A stretch of DNA of 64,000 nucleotides, taken from positions 62,001 through 126,000 of the forward strand of contig NZ_BMTU01000005.1 of assembly GCF_014649835.1 (NCBI RefSeq), in the 5' to 3' direction. This DNA is from Streptomyces pilosus (GTDB lineage Bacteria; Actinomycetota; Actinomycetes; Streptomycetales; Streptomycetaceae). The notes under the pieces were generated by a model, which saw nothing but the letters and a program-made list of their open reading frames with translations, did not search any database and was not told where the DNA came from. The position numbers and the translations under genes are program-made. Below are positions 26,507 through 37,256 of this stretch, in pieces (position 1 is the stretch's first letter; each line of letters opens with the position of its first letter).

Positions 26507-27307
26507 CTACTCCCCGGGCCATTGCGGACTGCGCTTCTCGTTGAAGGCGGCGACTCCCTCCGCCCGGTCGCCCGAGAACGCCACGGACCGCCAGGCGGCG
26601 TCCTCGACCTCGAGGCCCGCGGGCAGGTCCAGCCCGTGCCCGAGCCGCAGGGCCCGCTTGGCCGCCCGCAGCCCCACCGGCGAGTTCGCGGCGATCCGGG
26701 ACGCCAGGGCCAGCGCCTCCTCCCGGTCGCGCCCCTCCTCCACCAGCTGGTCGACCAGTCCGATCCCGCGGGCCTCGGCGGCCTCCACCCGACGCGCGGT
26801 GAAGATCAGCTCGGCGGCCCGCGCCGCCCCCACTCTCCGGGGCAGCAACTGCGTACCGCCCCCGCCCGGGATCACCCCGACGGACACCTCCGGCAGCCCC
26901 ACCACCGCCGTGCGGTCGGCCACGATCACATCGCACGACAGGGCCAGCTCGAAGCCGCCCCCGAGCGCGAACCCGTGCACGGCGGCCACCGTGGGCACCG
27001 GCAGCTCCATCACCCCCGTGTACGCCCCGCGGGCCACGGGCCGCTGCCGCACCAGGTCGGCGTCGCTGAAGGAGTTGCGCTCCTTCAGGTCGGCCCCCAC
27101 GCAGAACGCCCGCTCGTGCGACGAGGTCAGCACGACCGCCCGTACGTCACGGTCCTCGCCCAGCGCCGCACAGGCCCCGGCGATCGACCGGGCCATCTCC
27201 GTCGACACGGCGTTCATGGCCTTGGGCCGGTCGAGGACGAGCTCCGCGACATGCCCCCGCTCGTGCCGGCGCACCAGCACGAACTCCCCGAACCGTTCCT
27301 CACTCAT
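26507..27307 (-). CDS. enoyl-CoA hydratase/isomerase family protein
   Basis: A 266-residue crotonase-fold protein. The oxyanion-hole segment is AFCVGADLKE with HGFALGGG, and both candidate catalytic glutamates are present (FELALSCD and GLPEVSVGVIPGGGG). The EVSVGVIPGGGGTQ pattern is typical of active hydratases in beta-oxidation or branched-chain amino acid breakdown. GGAGGG sits 6 nt before the ATG. A GTTAAC double repeat lies directly upstream, suggesting regulation by acyl-CoA or a TetR-type repressor (inference). Confidence 0.88.
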   Translation of the reverse strand: MSEERFGEFVLVRRHERGHVAELVLDRPKAMNAVSTEMARSIAGACAALGEDRDVRAVVLTSSHERAFCVGADLKERNSFSDADLVRQRPVARGAYTGVMELPVPTVAAVHGFALGGGFELALSCDVIVADRTAVVGLPEVSVGVIPGGGGTQLLPRRVGAARAAELIFTARRVEAAEARGIGLVDQLVEEGRDREEALALASRIAANSPVGLRAAKRALRLGHGLDLPAGLEVEDAAWRSVAFSGDRAEGVAAFNEKRSPQWPGE

Positions 27308-27318
27308 GACACCCTCCG

Positions 27319-27334
27319 GTTAACGCGGGTTAAC
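27319..27334. promoter_or_regulatory. GTTAAC-N4-GTTAAC operator candidate
   Basis: Two GTTAAC hexamers (27319-27324, 27329-27334) separated by GCGG form a 16-bp perfect dyad except for the centre. It is positioned 12 nt upstream of the enoyl-CoA hydratase start, overlapping the likely promoter or leader. Confidence 0.5.
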
Positions 27335-27519
27335 TTTTCGCTCGTCCCGATCATCGCAGCCGCCGCCCACCCGGAAAAGGGCGCACGTCCAGTTCCCTCG
27401 TCACCCCCCGCCCACCCGTTCGAGTGACATCCGGCCGTCTCCGGCTCCGGCCCCACCGGAAACCCATAGCGTGCGCACACCGCGGCGCACCGGGGGCGCG
27501 CGGCAGGGGAGGGACACCG

Positions 27520-28137
27520 ATGACACCGAAACCACCGCCGGCGGATCCGGCCCCGCCCACCGCGGGCCCACCCACCAGGACCGGCCGTCTCCCCGCCCGG
27601 GGCCGTCACCGCAGGCCCCGTCCGCGCAAGGCGCTGCTGGCCGCGAGCGGTCTGGCGCTGGCCGCCGGCGCCATGACCCTGGTCCGCCTGACCTCCGCCC
27701 CCGACGGCGGGACCGGCGTCGGCGTGGAGGCGGGCCCCCGCCCCACCCCGCACGAGGGCACGGCCACGAACACACCGACGAGCGCTTCCCCGCCCGGCGC
27801 GGCGAGCGGGGCACCGGCCCCGAAGGCCGGTCCGTCCTCACCGAGAGCCCTGGGCGGCAAGGAGACCCGCCCCCTCACCCCGCCCGAGCCCTCGCCCACG
27901 TACTCCCGGCCCCCGGCCCCCACGACCGTCCCGGAGACACCGGACCCGCCGGCCCCCACGCCCCCGGCGAGCGGACCGTCCGGCACGCCCCGCGCTCCCG
28001 ACTCCCCACCGCCCCCGCACGACGACCCTCCGCCACGCCCGGCCCACCGGCCGACGACTCCCCCGCCGGAACCGGCGCCCGAGCCCGCCCCCGGACTGTG
28101 CGTGCCGGTCATCGGCCTGTGCGTGGAAACGGACTAG
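27520..28137 (+). CDS. proline-rich membrane/secreted protein
   Basis: 205 residues. A basic Pro/Arg-rich N-terminus of about 40 residues, one hydrophobic segment (ALLAASGLALAAGAMTLVRL), then an extracytoplasmic region dominated by Pro, Ala, Thr and Ser, ending in GLCVPVIGLCVETD with two cysteines seven residues apart. AGGGGAGGGA lies just before ATG 27520. It looks like a cell-wall-spanning stalk with a small disulfide-closed tip. Its stop codon overlaps that of the convergent adenylate cyclase at CTAG. The function is unknown. Confidence 0.65.
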   Translation: MTPKPPPADPAPPTAGPPTRTGRLPARGRHRRPRPRKALLAASGLALAAGAMTLVRLTSAPDGGTGVGVEAGPRPTPHEGTATNTPTSASPPGAASGAPAPKAGPSSPRALGGKETRPLTPPEPSPTYSRPPAPTTVPETPDPPAPTPPASGPSGTPRAPDSPPPPHDDPPPRPAHRPTTPPPEPAPEPAPGLCVPVIGLCVETD

Positions 28138-29273
28138 GAGGCGGGAGGAGCGTCCCCGCTGCGGCGGGTGAGCAGCCAGGGCTCCACCACGCCGAGCCCG
28201 CGCACCGGCCGCTGCCACATCGGCTGGAGCGCGAACCGGTACGTCGGCGGTTCCTCGCCCTCCTTCTCGGCGGCGGCCACGGCCTCGGCCGCGGCGGCCT
28301 CGGAGGCGGGCGCGTCACCGGTACGGATCAGTTCCTCGGCGAACGCGGTGTCGACGAGCACGGCGTCGCGGGGGGCTATGGAGGTGAGCCGGGAGGCGAG
28401 ATTGACCGTCGTGCCGAACACATCGCCCATGCGGGTGGTCACCGTGCCGAACGCCATGCCGACCCGCAGCTCCGGCATGGTCGCGTCGTTCGCCATGGTC
28501 TCGATCAGCCGCATCGCGATCTCCGCGGCGGTGCCCGCGTCGTCGGCGGCGTAGAGCACTTCGTCGCCCAGCGTCTTGATGAGCCGCCCGCCGCGCGCGG
28601 CGACCAGGTCGGCGGCGGTGGTCTCGAAGGCCTCGACGAGCTCGCCGAGCTCCTCCTCCTCCATCCGCCGGGTCAGCCGCGTGAACCCCACGAGGTCCGC
28701 GAAGGCGACGGCCAGCCGCCGGTCGACCATCTCCTCGTCGTCGGCTCCCTGCACGACCCGTCCGGCGGACGCGGCGAGCTGCCGGCGCCAGACGTAGACC
28801 AGGAACTCCTCCAGCTCGGGCAGGAGCAGCTCGACGATCGGGTACGTCACCTCGGTGCGGGTCATTCCCGGCTCGGGCGGCTCGGTCAGCCCCTCCAGGA
28901 ACGAATCGATCTGCCATTCGGCCAGCCGGGCGGTGGTCTGCCCGGTGGAACGCGCCACCTGCACCGCCATGGCCTCGCTGAGCAGCCCCGCCTCCACCAG
29001 ACCGGCGAGCCGGCGCAGCGCGAGCACGTCGGCCTCCGTCAGGGCCTTGGCCTGGCCGACGTCGGCGAAGCCCATCGCCCGCCAGAAGCGCGTGGCCAGC
29101 TCCATGGTGACGCCGGCGCTGCGGGCCGCCTGAAACGGTGTGTAGCGGCGCTCGGCGCCCAGGATGAGCTGCTCGAGGCGCAGAGCAAGCGGATCCTCGC
29201 CGGCGCCCTGCGCGTCCGCACCGGAACCCGAGTCGTCGACGGTCACGCGTTCGTTGCCCTTCCGATCTGCCAC
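28134..29273 (-). CDS. cya: class III adenylate cyclase
   Basis: 379 residues, matching the single cytosolic Cya of streptomycetes, which makes cAMP for germination, development and CRP signalling. The catalytic domain (about residues 185-315) has the metal-binding Asp in AVAFADLVGFTRLTRR, and the second motif LIKTLGDEVLYA with NLASRLT downstream. The N-terminal half is helical, with repeated regulatory-domain character and no membrane segment. The start is ATG 29273. It converges on the proline-rich protein gene, sharing CTAG at the stops. Confidence 0.9.
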   Translation of the reverse strand: MADRKGNERVTVDDSGSGADAQGAGEDPLALRLEQLILGAERRYTPFQAARSAGVTMELATRFWRAMGFADVGQAKALTEADVLALRRLAGLVEAGLLSEAMAVQVARSTGQTTARLAEWQIDSFLEGLTEPPEPGMTRTEVTYPIVELLLPELEEFLVYVWRRQLAASAGRVVQGADDEEMVDRRLAVAFADLVGFTRLTRRMEEEELGELVEAFETTAADLVAARGGRLIKTLGDEVLYAADDAGTAAEIAMRLIETMANDATMPELRVGMAFGTVTTRMGDVFGTTVNLASRLTSIAPRDAVLVDTAFAEELIRTGDAPASEAAAAEAVAAAEKEGEEPPTYRFALQPMWQRPVRGLGVVEPWLLTRRSGDAPPAS

Positions 29274-29425
29274 GGCCCTGTATCGACCGGCCTCAACTCT
29301 ACGGCAGGTGTGCGCCAGCTCACTCCGTTCGGTTGGGCCGGCGGAGCGGGTGGCCTGCGGCGGCTGGGCAGGGGCTCACCGACCGGCGTTCACAGGGCCC
29401 CGGCACGGGTCCGGGCCCGGGCCGT

Positions 29426-29465
29426 CGCACAGCCCGGCACCCACGGGATGCCGCCGCGCCCACCC
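29426..29465. repeat. dispersed intergenic repeat, copy 1
   Basis: This 40-nt stretch in the cya-birA intergenic region matches 33 of 40 positions with 40209-40248. The core is AGCCCGGC followed by GGG-TGCCG-CGCGCCCACCC. Similar elements are, from memory, common between Streptomyces genes. Confidence 0.6.
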
Positions 29466-29515
29466 TCCCCCACTCCTCCCGGCTTCGCTCCAGCGGCGGA
29501 GGGTGGCCACCCCCG

Positions 29516-30391
29516 TCACACGGCCGGTCGCAGGTGGACGATGTCGCCCGCGCCCACCGGCTCCTGCACCCCCGCCGCCGTGGCCAGCACCAGTCGCCCG
29601 TCGCCGTCCACCGCGACCGCCTCCCCCACCAGCGCCCTGTCCCCCGGCAACTCCGCCCGCACCGTCCGCCCGAGCGTCGCGCACCCCGCCGCGTACGTCT
29701 CCTGCAACCCGCACGCCCCCGCGTCCCCGCCCGCGGCCCGCCACCGCCCGTACCACTCCTCCAGCGCCCGCAGCATCCCCCGCAGCAGCGGATCCCGGTC
29801 CGTGCTCACCGCCCCCGCCAGCGCCAGCGACCCCGCCGTCGGTACCGGCAGCTCGTCGGCCCGCAGGCTGACGTTGATCCCGACCCCGACCACGACGCCC
29901 CCCTCCCCGGCCCCCTCCGCGAGGATCCCGCCGGCCTTGCGCTCGTCTCCCCCCACCGTCACCAGCACGTCGTTCGGCCACTTCAGCGCCGTGTCGACCC
30001 CGGCCGCCCGCGACAGCCCCGTGGCGACCGCCACGCCCGTCAGCAGCGGCAGCCACCCCCACCGGTCCACCGGCACCTCGCGCGGGGTGAGCAGTACGGA
30101 GAAGAACAGCCCGGAGCGCGCCGGCGCGCTCCACTGCCGGTCCAGCCGCCCCCGCCCGGCGGTCTGCTCCTCGGCGACGAGCACCGCGCCCTCGGCCGCC
30201 TCCCCCGCCGCGGCCCGCGCCACCAGGTCGGAGTTGGTCGACCCCGTCCGCTGCACCACGTCCACCGAGGACCACAGCGTCCCCTCCCGCACCAGCCCCC
30301 GCCTCAACGCGCCCGCGTGGAGCGGCGGCCGGTCCAGGTCGGACCAGCGGTTCCGGTTCGGCTCTTGCTCTGAGGCATCTCGCGGCGTCAT
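29516..30391 (-). CDS. birA: biotin--[acetyl-CoA-carboxylase] ligase
   Basis: It attaches biotin to the carboxyl-carrier lysine of acyl-CoA carboxylases. 291 residues. The biotinyl-AMP loop is TAGRGRLDRQW, with SGLFFSVLL, ALKWPNDVLV and VVVGVGINV also matching the family. The N-terminal DNA-binding domain of E. coli BirA is missing (class I ligase), so it is not a repressor. It is divergent from pccB and close to accA2, whose product is its likely substrate. The start is ATG 30391; upstream in-frame residues overlap the pccB promoter. Confidence 0.93.
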   Translation of the reverse strand: MTPRDASEQEPNRNRWSDLDRPPLHAGALRRGLVREGTLWSSVDVVQRTGSTNSDLVARAAAGEAAEGAVLVAEEQTAGRGRLDRQWSAPARSGLFFSVLLTPREVPVDRWGWLPLLTGVAVATGLSRAAGVDTALKWPNDVLVTVGGDERKAGGILAEGAGEGGVVVGVGINVSLRADELPVPTAGSLALAGAVSTDRDPLLRGMLRALEEWYGRWRAAGGDAGACGLQETYAAGCATLGRTVRAELPGDRALVGEAVAVDGDGRLVLATAAGVQEPVGAGDIVHLRPAV

Positions 30392-30501
30392 GCAAGCCAC
30401 CCTAGGTGTGGGAAACGCCGCACTGCCGAAGCCAAGGGCCCCCACTACGCTACGGATGAGTAACCGTCCCCCCTTTTGAGCAGGCAGGGAGCCGCATCCC
30501 G

Positions 30502-32091
<1,590 letters not shown>

Positions 32092-32110
32092 GGTTCGTGA
32101 AGGAGCTGCT

Positions 32111-32317
32111 GTGATCAAGGTCGTACGGGGCAACCCGACCCCGGAGGAGCTGGCCGCCGCGCTGGCGGTGGTCCGGGCCCGCGCCGCGGCGGCGTCCGCC
32201 GTGCCGTCCGGCGCTCCCGCACCCCGCGACTCGTGGTCCGACCCGTCCCGCATCGCCGCGCACCACCTGCCCCGGCCGGGGCAGACGTCGTGGACCCGCA
32301 CCTACTGGCCGAGCTGA
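32111..32317 (+). CDS. pccE: acyl-CoA carboxylase epsilon subunit
   Basis: 68 residues. The start MIKVVRGNPTPEELAALA-like segment (IKVVRGNPTPEELAAAL) and the C-terminal WSDP...PGQTSWTRTYWP motif define the small actinobacterial epsilon subunits that stimulate alpha-beta carboxylase assembly. The GTG start has AAGGAG 7 nt upstream. It is in one operon with pccB. Confidence 0.92.
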   Translation: MIKVVRGNPTPEELAAALAVVRARAAAASAVPSGAPAPRDSWSDPSRIAAHHLPRPGQTSWTRTYWPS

Positions 32318-32339
32318 CGACGACCGACGACCCGCCGGA

Positions 32340-32373
32340 GCGCGGCGTTCCCCGAACGGCGGGGGCGCCGCGC
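32340..32373. terminator. imperfect hairpin after pccE
   Basis: GCGCGGCG and CGCCGCGC arms extended by CCCC/GGGG with small bulges, 22 nt past the pccE stop. It may partly terminate the pccBE message. Confidence 0.5.
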
Positions 32374-32380
32374 CCCTACT

Positions 32381-32396
32381 TGAGTACGCGTACTCA
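32381..32396. promoter_or_regulatory. perfect 16-bp palindrome
   Basis: TGAGTACGCGTACTCA reads identically on both strands. It sits 34 nt upstream of the 42-residue membrane protein gene, overlapping a possible -35 TTGAGT. It is a probable operator for an unknown regulator of the small gene and maf. Confidence 0.6.
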
Positions 32397-32430
32397 GGCA
32401 CGCCGACCTGCGAAGCCGCAGGCTGGTGGC

Positions 32431-32559
32431 ATGCTGTGGTCCGACCCCGAGAACGAGCCGCCCGAGGAACTGCGGGACACGCAGGACATGCTGCGGCGGC
32501 TGGGCGTTCTCATGGCGCTGGCCATGGTGGTCGCCATGATCGTGATCGGTGTGAGGTGA
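32431..32559 (+). CDS. 42-residue single-pass membrane protein
   Basis: An acidic N-terminal half ([20 protein letters not shown]) and one transmembrane helix ([17 protein letters not shown]) ending at the C-terminus: a tail-anchored microprotein. It sits between pccE and maf in the same direction, 31 nt before maf. The start is ATG 32431, since the longer frame upstream overlaps pccE out of frame. It is conserved at this position in streptomycetes as far as I recall. The function is unknown; it may tether or regulate the carboxylase, or simply ride with maf. Confidence 0.6.
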   Translation: MLWSDPENEPPEELRDTQDMLRRLGVLMALAMVVAMIVIGVR

Positions 32560-32590
32560 GGCGTCCGGGCGACGTCGATACGCTGACCGC

Positions 32591-33211
32591 ATGACAGCTG
32601 ACCAGCGCCGCCGCCTCGTGCTCGCCTCCCAGTCCCCCGCCCGGCTCGGGCTGCTCCGCCAGGCCGGACTGGCCCCCGAGGTGATCGTCAGCGGGGTCGA
32701 CGAGGACGCCGTCACCGCACCCACCCCCGCCGAACTGGCGCTCGCCCTGGCCGAGGCCAAGGCCTCCGTCGTGGCCGCGAAGCCCGAGGTCAAGGGCGCG
32801 CTGGTGATCGGCTGCGACTCCGTCCTGGACCTGGACGGCCGGGCCCTCGGGAAGCCCGCGGACGCCGAGGAGGCCACCGCGCGCTGGAAGGCGATGCGGG
32901 GCCGTGCGGGCACGCTCCAGACCGGCCACTGCGTCTACGACACGCTCAGCGGCCGGTACTCCTCCGCCACCGCGTCCACGGTCGTCCGTTTCGGTGAACC
33001 CTCGGACGAGGAGATCGCCGCCTACGTCGCCTCCGGCGAACCGCTGCACGTGGCCGGGGCGTTCACCCTGGACGGCCGCTCGGCGCCGTTCATCGACGGC
33101 ATCGACGGCGACCACGGCAACGTGATCGGCATCAGCCTGCCCCTGGTGCGCCGCCTGCTGGCCGAACTGGGCGTCGGCATCACGGAGCTGTGGGAGCGGC
33201 CGGAGGGGTGA
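32591..33211 (+). CDS. maf: Maf-like nucleoside triphosphate pyrophosphatase
   Basis: 206 residues. The N-terminal [14 protein letters not shown], the catalytic-region [18 protein letters not shown], and the [11 protein letters not shown] and [18 protein letters not shown] segments match Maf. The family hydrolyses dTTP/UTP or modified nucleotides and is linked to septation control in Bacillus. The stop overlaps the convergent membrane protein gene by 32 nt. Confidence 0.9.
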   Translation: MTADQRRRLVLASQSPARLGLLRQAGLAPEVIVSGVDEDAVTAPTPAELALALAEAKASVVAAKPEVKGALVIGCDSVLDLDGRALGKPADAEEATARWKAMRGRAGTLQTGHCVYDTLSGRYSSATASTVVRFGEPSDEEIAAYVASGEPLHVAGAFTLDGRSAPFIDGIDGDHGNVIGISLPLVRRLLAELGVGITELWERPEG

Positions 33212-33665
33212 CGGGGGAACCGCCGGTGCCGCCCGCGGGGGCGGTGCCGGCCGCGCCGCCCTCCGCGCGGCCGTCGTACGTCATCAGGAGCAGCACGATC
33301 AGCCCGAGTACGGCCACCATGAACAGGAACGCGGTCCAGCCGATCAGCCCCCAGGCGAACGCGCCCAGCAGGGCGTGCACCACCGCGGCGCTGACCAGCA
33401 GCACCTTGCCGGCGCCGGCGGGCGCCCGGTCGCGCAGCGCGACCAGCAGGGCCACCAGGCCGCACAGGGCGAAGTAGAGCCCGAAGACGACCCCGCCCGC
33501 CTTCGAGGACACCGCCATCATGTGCGGGTCGAGGCCCGCCAGCGACATGTCCTGCCGGTCGACGACGACGCCCAGGAACCAGTTCACCGCCGCGATGCCG
33601 AGCGCCTCCGCGAACAGCACGAGCGCCACGGCCCACGCCACCGGTCTGCGCACCACCGGCTCCAC
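33180..33665 (-). CDS. four-helix integral membrane protein
   Basis: 161 residues with about four transmembrane segments ([78 protein letters not shown]) and a Gly/Ala/Pro-rich cytoplasmic tail. Not recognised beyond this. The start is GTG 33665 with GAGAGGGA immediately upstream; an internal GTG is possible. Its last 32 nt overlap maf on the other strand, and its 5' end faces the accA2 promoter region. Confidence 0.75.
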   Translation of the reverse strand: MEPVVRRPVAWAVALVLFAEALGIAAVNWFLGVVVDRQDMSLAGLDPHMMAVSSKAGGVVFGLYFALCGLVALLVALRDRAPAGAGKVLLVSAAVVHALLGAFAWGLIGWTAFLFMVAVLGLIVLLLMTYDGRAEGGAAGTAPAGGTGGSPVTPPAAPTAP

Positions 33666-34017
33666 TCCCTCTCGAGCACGACTGCGGTTACCCCGAGTAT
33701 GTTCGGGCCGACGCGAAGGCTACTCACGGGTATACCTCGGTACAAGGGTTCCGCGAGTGGCAAAGAATCATTGGGCCATTCGTAGGGACTCGACAAAGAA
33801 TCGAAGTGGGCCGCAGCACGCTCTCACAGAGACCTTGACCACACGAGGCCGCTAGGGTTTCCCGGAGGAGTCCTGCGTACCGAGGTGCGACAAGGGATTT
33901 CGCGGGTCGAGCAAGCCTCGCATCACGCTCCGTGTGGGCAAGCTCACCACTGGGGACGGGTCGATGTGTCGTGTCGGCAGTCCCTAAACTCGGCTTGTTT
34001 CAAGGAGGGAGCCTCAA
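33666..34017. other. divergent intergenic region before accA2
   Basis: No gene is seen. It is AT-richer than its surroundings. It contains the palindrome GGTATACC (33729-33736) and a direct repeat CAAAGAATC at 33761-33769 and 33794-33802, 33 bp apart, each followed by a GGGCC. These are likely regulatory sites for accA2 and/or the membrane protein gene. Confidence 0.5.
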
Positions 34018-35790
<1,773 letters not shown>

Positions 35791-36142
35791 CCCGTCCTCC
35801 CACCCGGGCCCGCCGGGCCCGGGTGGACGCCGGGGTCACCGTCTCGACGGAGAACCACGGCAGATCGGTGGCGCGTGTGACCGGACCCGTCGACCGGCTC
35901 GCGCCGACGCGGTGGCGGAGCCGGTTGCCGGTGTGCACCGTGGCCCGCGAGTGCGGCCGGTCCGCGCACCAGCCCTTCGCGCCGGTCCGAGGGTGCCCCG
36001 GCGGGGCGCACTCGCGCCGGGCGGAGACGGCGGCACACGAAGCCACCGCGGCCGAGGGCTCGGAGGTGCCGGCGTCATCGAGCCGCCCGGCCCGTCGACA
36101 CCGCGCAGCGGAACGGCCGGCACCGCCCGCGCGGCGGAGCCG
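35791..36142. other. intergenic region after accA2
   Basis: Apart from the terminator at 35801-35825 I see no convincing gene. Open frames on both strands show poor composition (Arg/Ala/Pro-rich) and no ribosome-binding site. Confidence 0.5.
35801..35825. terminator. accA2 terminator hairpin
   Basis: CACCCGGGCCCG-C-CGGGCCCGGGTG is a 12-bp perfect dyad 10 nt downstream of the accA2 stop. Confidence 0.82.
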
Positions 36143-37114
36143 TCACCGCCTGCGCAGATCCGCCACCCGTGCCGCCCGCTCGGCACCCTGACCGGGGCCC
36201 TGCTCCGCCGCCGCCCCGAGGGCCACGGCCGTACGGAGTCCCGGCCCCTGCCGCCGCGGGCCGGGAAGGGCCACGTCCCGGCGACGGCGGTCCGGCGGCG
36301 GGCCCTCACCCCCCGCGCCCGCGGAACCCCCCGGCGCCCCCGCGACGGCGATCTGCACACCCTGGTCGGCGAGCGCCTGGAGTTCGGTGGCCGCCCGGTC
36401 GTCGTGGGCGGGCGGCTCGTCCGTCACCAGCCGGGTGATGAGATCCGTCGGCACGGTCTGGAACATGGTGTCCGTACCGAGTTTCGTGTGGTCCGCGAGG
36501 ACCACCACCTCCGCCGCGGCCTGCACCAGCGCCCGGTCGACGGACGCCGACAGCATGTTGGACGTGGACAGTCCCCGCTCGGCGGTCAGTCCGCTCCCCG
36601 ACAGGAAGGCCCGGGACACCCTCAGTCCCTGGAGGGACTGCTCGGCACCGCTGCCGACCAGGGCGTAGTTCGAACCGCGGAGCGTACCGCCGGTCATCAC
36701 GACCTCCACCCGGTTGGCATGGGCCAACGCCTGGGCGACCAACAGGGAGTTGGTGACGACCGTCAGCCCGGGCACCCGGGCGAGCCGGCGGGCCAGCTCC
36801 TGCGTGGTGGTACCCGCGCCGACCACGATGGCCTCGCCCTCTTCCACGAAGTTCGCGGCGAGGTCGGCGATGGCGGTCTTCTCGGCGGTCGCGAGATGGG
36901 ACTTCTGCGGGAACCCGGACTCTCGCGTGAAACCGCCCGGGAGTACCGCACCGCCGTGCCGGCGGTCGAGGAGTCCTTCTGCCTCCAGCGCGCGCACGTC
37001 CCGCCGTACGGTCACTTCGGAGGTCTGGACGACGCGGGCGAGTTCACGGAGCGACACCGCTCCGTTCGCTCGCACCATTTCGAGGATCAATTGGCGACGT
37101 TCTGCAGCGAACAC
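36143..37114 (-). CDS. DeoR family transcriptional regulator
   Basis: 323 residues. The N-terminal DeoR HTH is MFAAERRQLILEMVRANGAV, SLRELARVVQTSEVTVRRD; the C-terminal sugar-phosphate isomerase-like sensor domain includes VVGAGTTTQELARRL and VVLADHTKLG. Family members respond to phosphorylated sugars. An extra tail of about 60 residues (Gly/Pro/Arg-rich, ending ARVADLRRR) is unusual. The GTG start at 37114 lies near an inverted repeat at 37141-37170. It could regulate the nearby sugar/nucleoside genes, but the shared operator there is absent from its own promoter. Confidence 0.87.
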   Translation of the reverse strand: MFAAERRQLILEMVRANGAVSLRELARVVQTSEVTVRRDVRALEAEGLLDRRHGGAVLPGGFTRESGFPQKSHLATAEKTAIADLAANFVEEGEAIVVGAGTTTQELARRLARVPGLTVVTNSLLVAQALAHANRVEVVMTGGTLRGSNYALVGSGAEQSLQGLRVSRAFLSGSGLTAERGLSTSNMLSASVDRALVQAAAEVVVLADHTKLGTDTMFQTVPTDLITRLVTDEPPAHDDRAATELQALADQGVQIAVAGAPGGSAGAGGEGPPPDRRRRDVALPGPRRQGPGLRTAVALGAAAEQGPGQGAERAARVADLRRR

Positions 37115-37140
37115 GAAACTGACAGTAACGCCGACGACCG

Positions 37141-37170
37141 TCTGCTTTCAGCAGTTTGCGCTGAATAGCA
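37141..37170. promoter_or_regulatory. inverted repeat upstream of deoR-like gene
   Basis: CTGCTTTCAGC and GCTGAATAGCAG are near-complementary arms (one-base gap) about 7 nt apart, 27 nt upstream of the GTG. A plausible autoregulatory operator. Confidence 0.45.
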
Positions 37171-37234
37171 GAAGTTGTTCGCACGGCCCCACACCAAGTG
37201 GTATAGGGCCGCAGCGGCGTCGAGCACGCCCCGT

Positions 37235-37253
37235 GACCGGCCGCAGGCCGGTC
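37235..37253. terminator. hairpin after lpdA-like gene
   Basis: GACCGGCC-GCA-GGCCGGTC, an 8-bp perfect stem with a 3-nt loop ending 4 nt past the flavoprotein stop. Confidence 0.65.
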
Positions 37254-37256
37254 CGC

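Noticed and set aside
35823..36191. 122-codon open frame in the gap after accA2
   Set aside because: Arg/Ala/Pro-rich, no ribosome-binding site, overlaps the DeoR 3' end; no support beyond being open.
36143..37114. Assigning the CTACGCGCGTAG regulon firmly to this DeoR protein
   Set aside because: Only position supports it; its own promoter has a different inverted repeat, so the regulator is left open.
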